A stretch of 64,000 bases of DNA from Neisseriaceae bacterium JH1-16 (GCA_025989215.1 JAPDNP010000001.1:1191032-1255031); one strand, 5' to 3'. Shown: positions 7,947 to 17,155, numbered from the stretch's first letter. Numbers and translations are program-made. Notes: a model not told the origin generated them from the sequence alone.

Positions 7947-9635
7947 ATGACGACCAAACAATACGACTACATCATCATCGGCGCGGGCTCGGCCGGCTGC
8001 GTATTGGCCAGCCGCCTGAGCGAAGACCCCAGCGTCAGCGTACTGGTGCTCGAATACGGCGGCAGCGACCGCAGCATCATCATCCAGATGCCGAGCGCGT
8101 TCTCGATGCCGATGAATACCAAGAAGTACAACTGGCATTACGAGACCGCGGCCGAGCCGCACCTCGACGGTCGCAAGCTGCACTGCCCGCGCGGCAAGGT
8201 GCTGGGGGGCTCTTCGTCGATCAACGGCCTGGTCTACATCCGCGGCCATGCCTACGACTTCGACGAGTGGGAATCGCTGGGCGCCAAGGGCTGGGGCTAC
8301 CGCAACTGCCTGCCGTACTTCAAGCGCGCCGAGAGCTACAAGTTCGGCGGCGACGACTACCGCGGCGGCAACGGCCCGCTCGCCACCAACAACGGCAACA
8401 ATATGCAGAACCCGTTGTACGGCGCCTGGGTGGAGGCCGGAGCACAGGCCGGCTACATCAAGACCGAGGACTGCAACGGCCATATGCAGGAAGGCTTCGG
8501 CGCGATGCACATGACCGTCAAGAACGGCGTGCGCTGGTCCACGGCGAATGCCTATCTGCGCCCCGCCATGCAGCGACCCAACCTGACCGTCGTCACCCAG
8601 GCGATGACGCGCCAGATCCTGCTGGAAGGCAAGCGCGCGATCGGCGTGACTTATGACCAGGGCGGCGTCACCCATACCGTGTACTGCAAGCGCGAGGTGC
8701 TGGTGTCGTCCGGCCCGATCGGTTCGCCGCACCTGCTGCAGCGCTCCGGCATCGGCCCGGCCGAGGTATTGCGCAAGGCGGGCATTCCGGTGAAGCACGA
8801 CCTGCCTGGCGTGGGCGAGAACCTGCAGGACCACTCGGAGATCTACATCCAGTTCGCCTGCAAGGAGCCGGTGTCGCTCAACAGCAAGATGGGCTGGTTC
8901 AGCAAAGCGCTGATCGGCTTGCGCTGGTTGCTGTTCAAGGATGGCCTGGGCGCGAGCAACCACTTCGAGGCCGGCGGCTTCATCCGCTCCGAAGTGGGCC
9001 TGCGCTGGCCGGACATCCAGTTCCACTTCCTGCCGGCCGCGATGCGCTACGACGGCGATAAGCCGTTCAAGGGCCATGGCTTCATGGTGCTGACCGGCCC
9101 CAACAAGCCCAAGAGCCGCGGTTATGTGCGGGCGCGTTCGGCCGACCCGTACGCCCACCCGGAGATCCAGTTCAACTACCTGCAAAGCGAGGAGGACCGC
9201 GAGGGCTTCCGCCGCTGCGTGCGCCTGACCCGCGAGATCATCGGTCAGGCGGCGATGGACCGCTTCCGCGGCGTCGAGCTGGCGCCGGGGCCGCAAGTCC
9301 AGACCGACGAGGAGATCGATGCCTTCGTGCGCGCCAATATGGAAAGCACCATGCATCCGTGCGGCTCCTGCCGCATGGGCGAGGACGACATGGCGGTGGT
9401 CGATTCGGAGCTGCGCGTGCGCGGTATTCAAGGCCTGCGCGTGATCGATTCGTCGGTGTTCCCGACCGAGCCGAACGGCAACCTGAACGCGCCGACCATC
9501 ATGTTGGCCGAACGCGCCAGCGACCTGGTGCGCGGCAAGCCGATGCTGGCGCCGTCGGATGCTCCGGTAGGCCTGGCCGAAGACTGGGAAACCCGCCAGC
9601 GCAGCCACGCCCCGCAGCGCGCCGTCAACGTCTGA
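7947..9635 (+). CDS. GMC-family FAD alcohol dehydrogenase (choline dehydrogenase-like)
   Basis: The product (562 residues) is a glucose-methanol-choline oxidoreductase: FAD-binding G12-x-G14-x-x-G17 in IIIGAGSAG, the [16 protein letters not shown] signature, and the catalytic pair His470 ([12 protein letters not shown]) and Asn514 (NLNAPT). BetA is the best-known relative, but no betaine-aldehyde regulator or BCCT choline carrier is nearby. Pyridoxine 4-oxidase and thiamine-oxidising enzymes belong to the same family and would fit the NCS1 permease better. The start follows 44 bases after the permease stop. It is the last gene of the operon, with two terminators behind it. Confidence 0.88.
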   Translation: MTTKQYDYIIIGAGSAGCVLASRLSEDPSVSVLVLEYGGSDRSIIIQMPSAFSMPMNTKKYNWHYETAAEPHLDGRKLHCPRGKVLGGSSSINGLVYIRGHAYDFDEWESLGAKGWGYRNCLPYFKRAESYKFGGDDYRGGNGPLATNNGNNMQNPLYGAWVEAGAQAGYIKTEDCNGHMQEGFGAMHMTVKNGVRWSTANAYLRPAMQRPNLTVVTQAMTRQILLEGKRAIGVTYDQGGVTHTVYCKREVLVSSGPIGSPHLLQRSGIGPAEVLRKAGIPVKHDLPGVGENLQDHSEIYIQFACKEPVSLNSKMGWFSKALIGLRWLLFKDGLGASNHFEAGGFIRSEVGLRWPDIQFHFLPAAMRYDGDKPFKGHGFMVLTGPNKPKSRGYVRARSADPYAHPEIQFNYLQSEEDREGFRRCVRLTREIIGQAAMDRFRGVELAPGPQVQTDEEIDAFVRANMESTMHPCGSCRMGEDDMAVVDSELRVRGIQGLRVIDSSVFPTEPNGNLNAPTIMLAERASDLVRGKPMLAPSDAPVGLAEDWETRQRSHAPQRAVNV

Positions 9636-9658
9636 GCACAGCCTAGCGTTCGCACAGA

Positions 9659-9719
9659 CCCGTCGCCCCGGCGACGGGCTTTTCCGGGGCCGGCGCCGTT
9701 CGGCCGACCCCGGGCTTTT
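9659..9719 (+). terminator. Tandem rho-independent terminators after the GMC gene
   Basis: The first hairpin (9659-9678, stem CCCGTCGC/GCGACGGG) is followed by CTTTT. The second (9684-9713, outer stem CCGGGG/CCCCGG) is followed by GCTTTT. The second contains GTTCGGCCGACC, one base away from the dispersed GTTCGGCCAACC motif. Confidence 0.8.
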
Positions 9720-9799
9720 CCCCGCAGGATCCGGCATTCGCCACACTCCCGCCACGGCGACGCGCTACCATATCGGCCTGAAGACCGATCCGATAGCCC

Positions 9800-10951
9800 A
9801 TGAGCCAGCCGCCCCGACGCCCCGACCTGCCCATTAGCCGCACCGCACTCGTACCGAGCCAGCTACCCGACGCCGACCCGCGCCCGCTGATCGCCGCACA
9901 GGGCGACGAGGCTCAGGTGCTGACCTGGTTGGCCGAATACACCGACAGCCCGCGCACCCAGGCCAGCTACCGCAAGGAAGCCGAACGACTGCTGCTATGG
10001 CTGCGCCCCCAGCAACGCAGCCTCGTCCAGGTCAGCCGCGAGGACGTACTGGCCTACGAACGCTTTCTATTGAATCCGCCGGCTGACTGGCTGGGCCCGG
10101 CCCGGCCGCGCCACCACCCCGACTGGCGCCCGCTGACCGGGCCACTATCGGCCGGCAGCATCCGCCATGCGATGACGGTGCTCGGCGCGCTCTATGGTTA
10201 TCTGATCGACGCCGGCGTGCTGCGCGGCAACCCCTTTCGCCTGATCAAGAAGCGCCGCGGCGCCGCGAACGCCAAACTGGGCGCGGAGCGTTTTCTCGAC
10301 CAGGCCAGCTGGCAATGGGTGCTGGACGAGCTGGCGCAGCTGCCTCGCGACACTCCGCGCCAGCACGACCAGGCGGCACGAGCCAACTGGCTGTTCACCC
10401 TGCTCTATCTGACCGGCGCCCGGCGCAGCGAAATCGCCCAGGCTCGGATGGGCGACTGCTTCGAGCGGCGCGGTCGCTGGTGGTGGCGGGTACACGGCAA
10501 GGGCGGCAGCGTGGCCGACGTGCCGGTCGGCGACGAACTGCTCGCCGCGCTGGCGGCCTACCGCCGCCACCTGGGCCTGAGCGAACGCCCCAGCCCGGAC
10601 GACGACGGGCCGCTGGTCGCCCGCCTCACCGGCGGCGCCGAAAAGCGCCTGGAGCCGCTGTCGGACAAGGCCATCTATCTGATCGTGCGCGAGGTGCTGC
10701 AACGCGCCGCCGCGCGCTGCACCGACCCGGCAGCCCGGCTGATACTGCAATCGGCCAGCACTCACTGGCTGCGTCACACCGCCGCCAGCCATCAGCTCGA
10801 TGCCGGCGTGCCGCTATTGATGGTCAGCCAGAACCTGCGCCACGCCAGCATCCAGACCACCCGCCGCTACCTGCACAGCGAGGACGACAGCCGCCACGAC
10901 GAAACCGAACGGCACAGCATGACGCGACGGGGCAAGCCGGATTCGCTATGA
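9800..10951 (+). CDS. Tyrosine recombinase / integrase-family protein
   Basis: The 383-residue protein has a SAM-like N-terminal core-binding domain (about 40-170) and a C-terminal catalytic domain with every expected residue: Arg208 (TGARRSE), Lys234 (HGKGG), His322-x-x-Arg325 (HWLRH), His348 (LRHAS) and Tyr357 (RRYLH). It should therefore be an active DNA strand-exchange enzyme. No phage genes, tRNA or attachment repeats flank it, and base composition matches the surroundings. It looks like a resident chromosomal recombinase and not a mobile-element integrase. Its target is unknown. Confidence 0.85.
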   Translation: MSQPPRRPDLPISRTALVPSQLPDADPRPLIAAQGDEAQVLTWLAEYTDSPRTQASYRKEAERLLLWLRPQQRSLVQVSREDVLAYERFLLNPPADWLGPARPRHHPDWRPLTGPLSAGSIRHAMTVLGALYGYLIDAGVLRGNPFRLIKKRRGAANAKLGAERFLDQASWQWVLDELAQLPRDTPRQHDQAARANWLFTLLYLTGARRSEIAQARMGDCFERRGRWWWRVHGKGGSVADVPVGDELLAALAAYRRHLGLSERPSPDDDGPLVARLTGGAEKRLEPLSDKAIYLIVREVLQRAAARCTDPAARLILQSASTHWLRHTAASHQLDAGVPLLMVSQNLRHASIQTTRRYLHSEDDSRHDETERHSMTRRGKPDSL

Positions 10952-10981
10952 TGCCGGCAACATAACCCACCCCGTCGCATC

Positions 10982-12061
10982 ATGTCCCTGCTGAAACAAG
11001 AAAAGAACCTGTTATTCGCCGCGCTGGTTGCCGCCGCCGGCTTTGCCCTCGAACACACGCTGATGGAAGGCGGCCGCCTGATCGCCGCCGCCGTTGCGCT
11101 GGGGCTGCTCGCGGTAATCATCGGCGTCGCGCTGCGCGTGGCCCACCATGCCGAGATGTTGGCCGAAAAGCTCGGCGAGCCTTATGGCACGATGATCCTG
11201 ACTCTGGCCGCGGTGGCGGTGGAAGTCGTGATCCTGGCGATCATGATGCTGGCCGGCGGCAGCCCGACGCTGGCGCGCGACACGGTGTACTCGGCGCTGA
11301 TGCTCGACATCAACGGCATCCTCGGCATCGCCGCCATCATCGGCGGCCTGAAATTCGGCGAGCAGCCGTACAACCTCGACTCGGGCAACAGCTATGTGTC
11401 GATGCTGCTGGTGGCGGTCGGCGTGTCGATGTTCGTGCCCGAGTTCATCCCCGCCGACAAATGGCAGGCATTCTCGGTCTTCAATATCGTGGCGATGCTG
11501 GTGCTGTACGGCCTGTTCCTACGCCTGCAGACCGGCCGCCACAGCTACTTCTTCAGCTACAGCCAGCCCGGCCGCCACGACGAAGACGAGCACGACACCG
11601 CCGGCATCCGCACCGGCAAGCATGCCGGCCTGCTCTTGGTCAGCATCGTGTTGATCGGCATCCTGTCCGAGCTGCTGGCCGCCTTCCTCGGCAAGGGCCT
11701 GGAAGGCAGCGGCCTGCCGACCATCATCCCGGCCATCGTGGTGGCGCTGATCTCAGCCAGCCCGGAAATCCTCACCGCGATGCGCGCGGCACTCGACAAC
11801 CGCATGCAGGCGGTGCTGAACATCGCGCTGGGCGCCTCGCTCGCCACCGTGGTGCTGACCATCCCGGTGATCGAGGGCATCGCGCTTTACACCGGTCAGC
11901 CGATCGAGATGGGCATGACGCCGATTCAGAGCACGCTGATGCTGCTGACGCTGCTGGTGGCGGCGATCAACCTGAACGACGGCGAGACCAATGCGATCGA
12001 GGGCTACACCCACGCCGCGCTGTTCGCCACCTTCCTGTTCCTGTCCGGCATCGGGCTGTAG
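10982..12061 (+). CDS. chaA: Calcium/proton antiporter, ChaA-like
   Basis: This 359-residue inner-membrane protein of the CaCA superfamily has two related halves of about five spans. The acidic repeat motifs are visible as GEPYGTMILTLAAVAVEV in the first half and SASPEILTAM in the second. A histidine/aspartate-rich cytoplasmic loop (GRHDEDEHD) separates them. ChaA proteins export Ca2+, Na+ or K+ in exchange for protons at alkaline pH. It starts 30 bases after the recombinase gene and ends at a strong terminator. Confidence 0.88.
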   Translation: MSLLKQEKNLLFAALVAAAGFALEHTLMEGGRLIAAAVALGLLAVIIGVALRVAHHAEMLAEKLGEPYGTMILTLAAVAVEVVILAIMMLAGGSPTLARDTVYSALMLDINGILGIAAIIGGLKFGEQPYNLDSGNSYVSMLLVAVGVSMFVPEFIPADKWQAFSVFNIVAMLVLYGLFLRLQTGRHSYFFSYSQPGRHDEDEHDTAGIRTGKHAGLLLVSIVLIGILSELLAAFLGKGLEGSGLPTIIPAIVVALISASPEILTAMRAALDNRMQAVLNIALGASLATVVLTIPVIEGIALYTGQPIEMGMTPIQSTLMLLTLLVAAINLNDGETNAIEGYTHAALFATFLFLSGIGL

Positions 12062-12080
12062 TAGCCTACCGGCAGCAACG

Positions 12081-12108
12081 ACAAAGGGCACCCTAGGGTG
12101 CCCTTTGT
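12081..12108 (+). terminator. Terminator after chaA
   Basis: A perfect 12-bp stem (ACAAAGGGCACC / GGTGCCCTTTGT) with a CTAG loop is followed by GCTTTT. It lies between convergent genes and may also slow minus-strand transcripts. Confidence 0.85.
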
Positions 12109-12137
12109 GCTTTTACTATGCCGACGGCGGCGCGTTA

Positions 12138-12434
12138 TCAGAACAGCTCGCCGGTCCGCCCGGTCTGCGACTTGCAGGCGATAACCAGCGCGCGGTTGAT
12201 CGCCTCTTTCTTGCTGACTCCCCACCACTCGATCATCTTTTCGAGCGACTTCTGCGCCTCGCGCGACAGCTCCACCGTCAGCGACAGCTCCTGCAGGCGC
12301 GCCCGACGCAGCGCCCGGCTGCGCCGCTTGCGTTCGGCCACCGTCATCGCCTGCTCGCCAAGCGGCTTGCGGCCTGGCTTCTTCTTGACGCCACCGATCA
12401 GATCGAATGTGTAGTGGTCGCAGGGGTCTCGCAT
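12138..12434 (-). CDS. Small basic protein with a ribbon-helix-helix-like C-terminus
   Basis: This 98-residue protein has a basic first half (KKKPGRKPLGEQ, then ERKRRSRALRRAR). The second half, LSLTVELSREAQKSLEKM to SKKEAINRALVIAC, has the strand-helix-helix pattern of CopG/MetJ-type proteins. It is convergent with chaA. The likely role is DNA binding, perhaps as a small repressor, but I do not recognise the family. The start at 12434 is the only good ATG. Confidence 0.65.
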   Translation of the reverse strand: MRDPCDHYTFDLIGGVKKKPGRKPLGEQAMTVAERKRRSRALRRARLQELSLTVELSREAQKSLEKMIEWWGVSKKEAINRALVIACKSQTGRTGELF

Positions 12435-12491
12435 GGGGATAGGTGACGGGTCACGACAAGGGGGCGCAAGAATAGCACGAATCCTCGGCGA

Positions 12492-12505
12492 AAGGTTGGC
12501 CGAAC
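12492..12505 (+). repeat. Dispersed motif AAGGTTGGCCGAAC, intergenic copy
   Basis: Exact 14-base copy of the dispersed uptake-sequence-like motif, in non-coding DNA between the small ribbon-helix-helix-like gene and the permease. Confidence 0.6.
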
Positions 12506-12536
12506 CGCCCCGGCCACGCCCAAATTGGGGCCATCA

Positions 12537-12566
12537 TGCCAACCGACTATCAATAGTCATTTGGCA
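12537..12566. promoter_or_regulatory. Inverted repeat upstream of the amino acid permease
   Basis: TGCCAA, two bases, GACTAT-CA-ATAGTC, two bases, TTGGCA forms a nested 12-bp dyad about 110 bases before the permease start. It is a candidate operator; the cognate regulator is not identifiable. Confidence 0.45.
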
Positions 12567-12676
12567 AACCCAATCCCGGTAAAGCGGCGTCGCCATGACC
12601 TACCGCAAGCGCCAAAGATCGTTTTGGCTCACATTAGCATGTAAACTCGGCCTTTTCCTTATAAAAGGTGGACGCT

Positions 12677-14173
12677 ATGCAAGAGCAAGCGGTCGTCGCG
12701 CGCGACCAGTCTGCAGCTTCCGATCCGTCTCAGCCCACGCTACAGCGCAGTCTCAAGGCCCGCCATCTGTCCATGATCGCCATCGGCGGCTCGATCGGCA
12801 CCGGTCTGTTCGTCGCGTCCGGCGCCTCGGTCGCCAGCGCCGGCCCCGGCGGCGCGATCGCGGCCTACCTGTTGATCGGCATCATGGTCTATTTCCTGAT
12901 GACCAGTCTGGGCGAGCTGGCCGCCCACATGCCGGTGTCCGGCTCGTTCGCCACCTACGGCGCCCGCTTCGTCGACCCGGCCTTCGGCTTCGCGCTCGGC
13001 TGGAACTACTGGTACAACTGGGCGGTGACGATCGCGGTGGAGCTGGCCGCAGCGCAGCTGGTGATGAACTACTGGTTCCCCGACATACCCGGCATCTACT
13101 GGAGCGCCACCTTCCTCGGGTTGATGTTCCTGCTCAACTACGTGTCGGTGAAGGGCTTCGGCGAAGCCGAATACTGGTTCGCGCTGATCAAGGTAGTCAC
13201 GGTGATCATCTTCATCATCACCGGCATTCTGATGATCGTCGGCATCCTGCGCGGCGGCGCCCCGGCTACGCTCTCCAACTTCACCATCGGCGATGCGCCG
13301 TTCGCCGGCGGCATTCCGGCGATGATCGGCGTGGCGATGATCGCCGGTTTCTCCTTCCAGGGCACCGAGCTGATCGGCGTCGCCGCCGGCGAATCGGAAG
13401 ACCCGCGCCGCAATATTCCGCGCGCGATCCGCAGCGTGTTCTGGCGCATCCTGCTGTTCTACGTGCTGGCGATCTTCATCATCGGCGCGCTGATTCCGTA
13501 CACCGACCCGAGCCTGCTGAAGACCGACGTGAAAGACATCGGCGTCAGCCCGTTCACCCTGGTGTTCAAACATGCCGGGCTGGTGTTCGCCGCCGGTCTG
13601 ATGAACGCGGTGATCCTGACCGCGGTGCTGTCGGCCGGCAACTCGGGCATGTACGCGTCGACCCGGATGCTGTACGTGATGGCGACCGAGGGCATGGCGC
13701 CGAAGTTGTTCGCCAAGCTGTCGAGCAACGGCGTGCCGCGCAATGCGCTATATGCCACCACCGCCGTCGGCGCGCTGTGTTTCCTGACCTCGCTGTTCGG
13801 CGACAAGACCGTCTACCTGTGGCTGCTCAACACCTCGGGCATGACCGGTTTCATCGCCTGGCTCGGCATTGCGATTAGCCACTATCGCTTCCGCAAGGGC
13901 ATGCACGCCCAGGGGCGCTCGATCGAAGACCTGCCGTACCGCGCCAAGCTGTTCCCGTTCGGGCCGATCTTCGCGTTCGCGCTGTGCATGGTCATCGCAC
14001 TGGGCCAGGACTACCAGGCGTTCAGCAAGGACACCATCGACTGGGCCGGCGTCATCGCCACCTACGTCGGCATCCCCTTGTTCCTGGTGATCTGGTGGGG
14101 CTACCGCCTCAAGCACAAGACCCGCTTCGTGCAGTACAAGGAAATGGATCTGGATGGCCATCAGGTCAACTGA
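12677..14173 (+). CDS. Amino acid permease, lysine-specific LysP-like
   Basis: This APC-family transporter (498 residues, about twelve spans) closely follows the LysP/YifK group: LKARHLSMIAIGGSIGTGLFVASG at the N-terminus, SGSFATYGARFVDPAFGFALGWNYW, and FQGTELIGVAAGESEDPRRNIPRAI in the middle. These proteins import lysine or other amino acids with protons. I start at 12677 because AAGGTGG precedes that ATG at good distance; a GTG at 12668 lies inside that site. The gene is monocistronic, with its own terminator. Confidence 0.85.
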   Translation: MQEQAVVARDQSAASDPSQPTLQRSLKARHLSMIAIGGSIGTGLFVASGASVASAGPGGAIAAYLLIGIMVYFLMTSLGELAAHMPVSGSFATYGARFVDPAFGFALGWNYWYNWAVTIAVELAAAQLVMNYWFPDIPGIYWSATFLGLMFLLNYVSVKGFGEAEYWFALIKVVTVIIFIITGILMIVGILRGGAPATLSNFTIGDAPFAGGIPAMIGVAMIAGFSFQGTELIGVAAGESEDPRRNIPRAIRSVFWRILLFYVLAIFIIGALIPYTDPSLLKTDVKDIGVSPFTLVFKHAGLVFAAGLMNAVILTAVLSAGNSGMYASTRMLYVMATEGMAPKLFAKLSSNGVPRNALYATTAVGALCFLTSLFGDKTVYLWLLNTSGMTGFIAWLGIAISHYRFRKGMHAQGRSIEDLPYRAKLFPFGPIFAFALCMVIALGQDYQAFSKDTIDWAGVIATYVGIPLFLVIWWGYRLKHKTRFVQYKEMDLDGHQVN

Positions 14174-14191
14174 GTCACCCGTTTCCCAACC

Positions 14192-14216
14192 AGCCCGGCC
14201 TCGCGCCGGGCTTTTT
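14192..14216 (+). terminator. Terminator after the permease
   Basis: AGCCCGGC and GCCGGGCT form an 8-bp stem followed by TTTT. Confidence 0.85.
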
Positions 14217-14232
14217 CATGTCCGTATTGTCC

Positions 14233-14246
14233 GTTCGGCCAACCTT
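14233..14246 (-). repeat. Dispersed motif, intergenic copy
   Basis: Exact copy of AAGGTTGGCCGAAC on the minus strand, in the non-coding gap before the di-haem oxidoreductase promoter. Confidence 0.6.
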
Positions 14247-14252
14247 GGCGAC

Positions 14253-14281
14253 TTGACATCGGCATCGTTGTATTTTGTTAT
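14253..14281 (+). promoter_or_regulatory. Probable sigma-70 promoter of the di-haem oxidoreductase
   Basis: A perfect -35 box TTGACA (14253-14258) is followed after 17 bases by TGTTAT (14276-14281). The -10 box is weak. It lies 30 bases before the start of the gene. Confidence 0.45.
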
Positions 14282-14311
14282 ACACATCGATATCAGCCCG
14301 CCCGACCCACC

Positions 14312-15688
14312 ATGCCTCGCTATCGCCCGATCCCCCTCGCCCTCGCCCTCGCCGCCACGGCCCTGCTCACGCTGACCGGAGCCCGTACCGACACCCCGAG
14401 CGTCCTGCTCGGTGGCCAAGGCAGCGTCGAACGGCGCGACGACAACGCCTTCTCGATGCCGGCAAGCAACCTCGACGAAAAGCACCGCGCCAACTTCCTG
14501 ACCGGCGTGTCGCTGTTTCGCAAGACCTGGTCGGACAGTACCGCCGCCAGCAACCCACGCCCCGGGCTCGGCCCCTTTTTCAACGCCCGTTCCTGCGTCG
14601 CCTGCCATCCCAGCGACGGGCGCGGCGCACCTCCAGGAGCCTTCGGTCAAGCCCAAGAGCCCCCGCTCGCGCTCTTGATGCGGCTGTCGATTCCCGCCCC
14701 ACACGGCACACAGCCCGAGCCGGTCTATGGCAACCAGTTCACCACCGAGGCGGTGGCCGGCGTCGCGTCGAAGGGGCGCATCGAGATCGACTACCGGGTC
14801 ATCCCCGGCCGCTACGGCGATGGCACGCTCTATCAACTGCAGCAGCCCGGCTACCGGCTGACCGCGCTCGGCTACGGCCCCCTGCACCCGAAAACCCAGC
14901 TCTCGCCGCGTATCGCGCCGCAGATGATCGGCCTCGGGCTGCTCGAAGCGGTCCGCGCCGAGGACATCGTCGCCAATGCCCATCGCCAGCGGGGCGACGC
15001 CGACGGCATCGCCGGCCAGGTCAACCGCGTCGACGATGTCGAGCGCGGCACCGCCGCCATCGGCCGTTTCGGCTGGAAGGCCAATGTCGCCAGCCTGCCG
15101 CAGCAGCTGTTCAATGCCTTCAATGCCGACCTGGGGGTCACTTCGGACGCCTTGCCACGCGAGGACTGCCCGCCCGGCCTTACCGCCTGCCGGCCACACC
15201 CGACCGAGCTGACCCAGGGGCAGTTCGAGCCGCTGCTGGTCTACAGCCGCCTGCTGGCGGTGCCCAGCCAGCGCGACGCCGATACCGCCCAGGTGCGCCG
15301 CGGCAGCCAGCTCTTCACGGCAGCACGCTGTGCGGTCTGCCATCAGCCGCGCTACCACACCGGCGAACTGGCGGGCTTTCCCGAACTGCGCGGGCAGGAG
15401 ATTCGCCCCTACACCGACCTGTTGCTACACGATATGGGCGAAGGACTGGCCGACCACCGACCGGACGGGCTGGCCAATGGCCGGCAGTGGAAAACGCCGC
15501 CGCTATGGGGCATCGGCCTGATTCCGACGGTGAACGGCCACAGCCGCTACCTGCACGACGGCCGGGCACGCAATCTGGCCGAAGCGGTGCTGTGGCACGA
15601 CGGCGAGGCACGCGCCAGCCGCGAGCGCTTCCGCACGATGAATGCGGCGGACCGCGCGGCACTATTGGCTTTTCTCGGCTCGCTGTAA
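14312..15688 (+). CDS. Di-haem c-type oxidoreductase (DHOR / DUF1111 family)
   Basis: This 458-residue secreted protein begins with a signal peptide (ALALAATALLTLTGA). It binds two c-type haems, at CVACH (95-99) and CAVCH (340-344), in a fold related to bacterial cytochrome c peroxidase. Family members carry C-terminal motifs such as KTPPLWGIGL and YLHDGRARNLAEAVLWH, both present here. They are often linked to imelysin-type iron uptake genes, but none is next to it. It should act in the periplasm; the electron donor and substrate are unknown. Confidence 0.82.
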   Translation: MPRYRPIPLALALAATALLTLTGARTDTPSVLLGGQGSVERRDDNAFSMPASNLDEKHRANFLTGVSLFRKTWSDSTAASNPRPGLGPFFNARSCVACHPSDGRGAPPGAFGQAQEPPLALLMRLSIPAPHGTQPEPVYGNQFTTEAVAGVASKGRIEIDYRVIPGRYGDGTLYQLQQPGYRLTALGYGPLHPKTQLSPRIAPQMIGLGLLEAVRAEDIVANAHRQRGDADGIAGQVNRVDDVERGTAAIGRFGWKANVASLPQQLFNAFNADLGVTSDALPREDCPPGLTACRPHPTELTQGQFEPLLVYSRLLAVPSQRDADTAQVRRGSQLFTAARCAVCHQPRYHTGELAGFPELRGQEIRPYTDLLLHDMGEGLADHRPDGLANGRQWKTPPLWGIGLIPTVNGHSRYLHDGRARNLAEAVLWHDGEARASRERFRTMNAADRAALLAFLGSL

Positions 15689-15693
15689 GCACA

Positions 15694-15719
15694 AAAAACG
15701 GCGCCGAAGCGCCGTTTTT
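15694..15719. terminator. Bidirectional terminator
   Basis: ACGGCGC, CGAA, GCGCCGT is flanked by an A-run on the left and a T-run on the right, so it can end both the oxidoreductase (plus) and pgpA (minus) transcripts. Confidence 0.85.
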
Positions 15720-15735
15720 ACCTACCCAGACCCGC

Positions 15736-16221
15736 TTACAACGGCAACAGCCGCAGCACGATCACCGCCATCACGGCAGCCAGCACGTCGTCGACCATCA
15801 CGCCGAAGCCGCCGTGCACCTTGGCGTCGACCCAGCGGATCGGCCACGGCTTGGCGATGTCGAACAGCCGGAACAGCACGAACGCAGCCAGCCAACCGGT
15901 CCAGGTCGGCGGCGCCAGCGCCAGCACCGCCAGCATCGCGACAACCTCGTCGATGACGATGCCGCCGTAGTCGTGTACGCCCAGCGCCCGGCCGGTCACC
16001 TCGCAGGCCCAGCAGCCAAGCAGGAACAGCGGCAGGCAGGCAACGAGCAGCAGGTTGGCCGAAAGACCCGCCCACAGCCACAACGCGGCCAAGGGCAGCG
16101 CCACCAGCGTGCCCCAGGTGCCCGGCGCCTTGCGCGCCAGCCCCGAACCGAAGCCGAAGGCGATGAAATGCGCGGGGTGACGGCGCAGGAACGCCCAGTC
16201 GGGCTTAAGCAAAGTGGTCAT
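15736..16221 (-). CDS. pgpA: Phosphatidylglycerophosphatase A
   Basis: PgpA dephosphorylates phosphatidylglycerol phosphate in the inner membrane. The protein (161 residues) carries the family marks FGSGLARKAPGTWGTL near the N-terminus, HDYGGIVIDEVVAM in the middle, and FRLFDIAKPWPIRWVD followed by HGGFGVMVDDVLAA, plus several membrane spans. The ATG at 16221 overlaps the last codons of thiL and follows AGGATGGGGT. It is the last gene of the riboflavin/nusB/thiL operon. Confidence 0.93.
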   Translation of the reverse strand: MTTLLKPDWAFLRRHPAHFIAFGFGSGLARKAPGTWGTLVALPLAALWLWAGLSANLLLVACLPLFLLGCWACEVTGRALGVHDYGGIVIDEVVAMLAVLALAPPTWTGWLAAFVLFRLFDIAKPWPIRWVDAKVHGGFGVMVDDVLAAVMAVIVLRLLPL

Positions 16222-17155
16222 ACCCCATCCTGGCAAGAGTCAGCGGCTGTCCCGCCGCATCGGTGACGCGCAGGCCGGCCTCGGCATCGATCGTGCCGAT
16301 GCGGCTCAGCCGCACGCCGAGCGAGCCGGCCAGCGCCGCGATTGCGTCGCGCTGCGCCGGCTCGGCGGTGAACAGCAATTCGTAGTCGTCACCACCGGCG
16401 GCGATGCACTCGGCCAGCGCCTGGCGCCGTTCGGCCAACCACGGCGCGGTCGGCAGTGCGTCGAGGTTCAGCGTCGCGCCGACATTGGAGCGTTCGAGAA
16501 TGTGCTGCAGGTCGCCGGCCAGGCCGTCCGACACATCAAGGCAGGCGCGTGCCAGCGGCAGCAAAGCCAGTCCCAGCTCGACGCGCGGCGTCGGCCAGTC
16601 GAGCCGATGCTGCGCGGCGACCAGCACCTCGGGCGGCGGCGCCACATCGCCCTTCAGCCGCTGACGCACCGCCAGCGCGGCCAGGCCCAACTCGCCGCTC
16701 ACCCAGATATCGTCGCCGACCCGGGCCGCGTCGCGGCGCAGCGCCTGGCCGTGCGGCGTCTCGCCGAACACCGTCACCGACAAGGTCAGTGGGCCACGCG
16801 TGGTGTCACCGCCGATCACCGCGACGCCATGCTGTTCGGCCAGGGTGAAGAAGCCGTCGGCGAACGCGGCCACCCAGGCCTCGTCCATCGTCGGCAGCGC
16901 CACCGACAGCACCACCCAGCGCGGCACCGCGCCCATCGCGGCCATGTCGGACAGGTTCACCGCCAGGGTCTTGTGGCCGAGCGCGCACGGGTCGACGTCG
17001 GCAAAGAAGTGCCGGCCCTCGACCAGCATGTCGACCGACACATGCAGGTCGCAGCCTGGCGAAGGCCGCACGATGGCCGCGTCGTCGCCGACGCCGAGCA
17101 CGGCATTGTGAGCGTCACGGGTGAAGTAGCGGCGAATCAGATCGAATTCGTTCAT
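16205..17155 (-). CDS. thiL: Thiamine-monophosphate kinase
   Basis: ThiL phosphorylates thiamine monophosphate to the active diphosphate. Family marks are GVGDDAAIV near the N-terminus, SVDMLVEGRHF, TLAVNLSDMAAMGA, GGDTTRG and CLDVSDGLAGDL, with AAGGDDYELLF toward the C-terminus. The start at 17155 (MNEFDLIRRYF) is the usual one for the family; an ATG at 17179 lies beside the upstream hairpin. Its 3' end overlaps pgpA by 17 bases. It follows nusB across a hairpin that may partly terminate. Confidence 0.94.
   Translation of the reverse strand: MNEFDLIRRYFTRDAHNAVLGVGDDAAIVRPSPGCDLHVSVDMLVEGRHFFADVDPCALGHKTLAVNLSDMAAMGAVPRWVVLSVALPTMDEAWVAAFADGFFTLAEQHGVAVIGGDTTRGPLTLSVTVFGETPHGQALRRDAARVGDDIWVSGELGLAALAVRQRLKGDVAPPPEVLVAAQHRLDWPTPRVELGLALLPLARACLDVSDGLAGDLQHILERSNVGATLNLDALPTAPWLAERRQALAECIAAGGDDYELLFTAEPAQRDAIAALAGSLGVRLSRIGTIDAEAGLRVTDAAGQPLTLARMGYDHFA

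Noticed and set aside
7797-9755. A 652-codon antisense frame opposite the GMC dehydrogenase
   Set aside because: Same reason; the plus-strand gene has complete catalytic motifs, and the antisense product is low in structure and rich in Ala, His and Arg.
12624-12647. TTGGCT and TAAACT as the permease promoter
   Set aside because: The spacer is only 12 bases, too short for a sigma-70 promoter.
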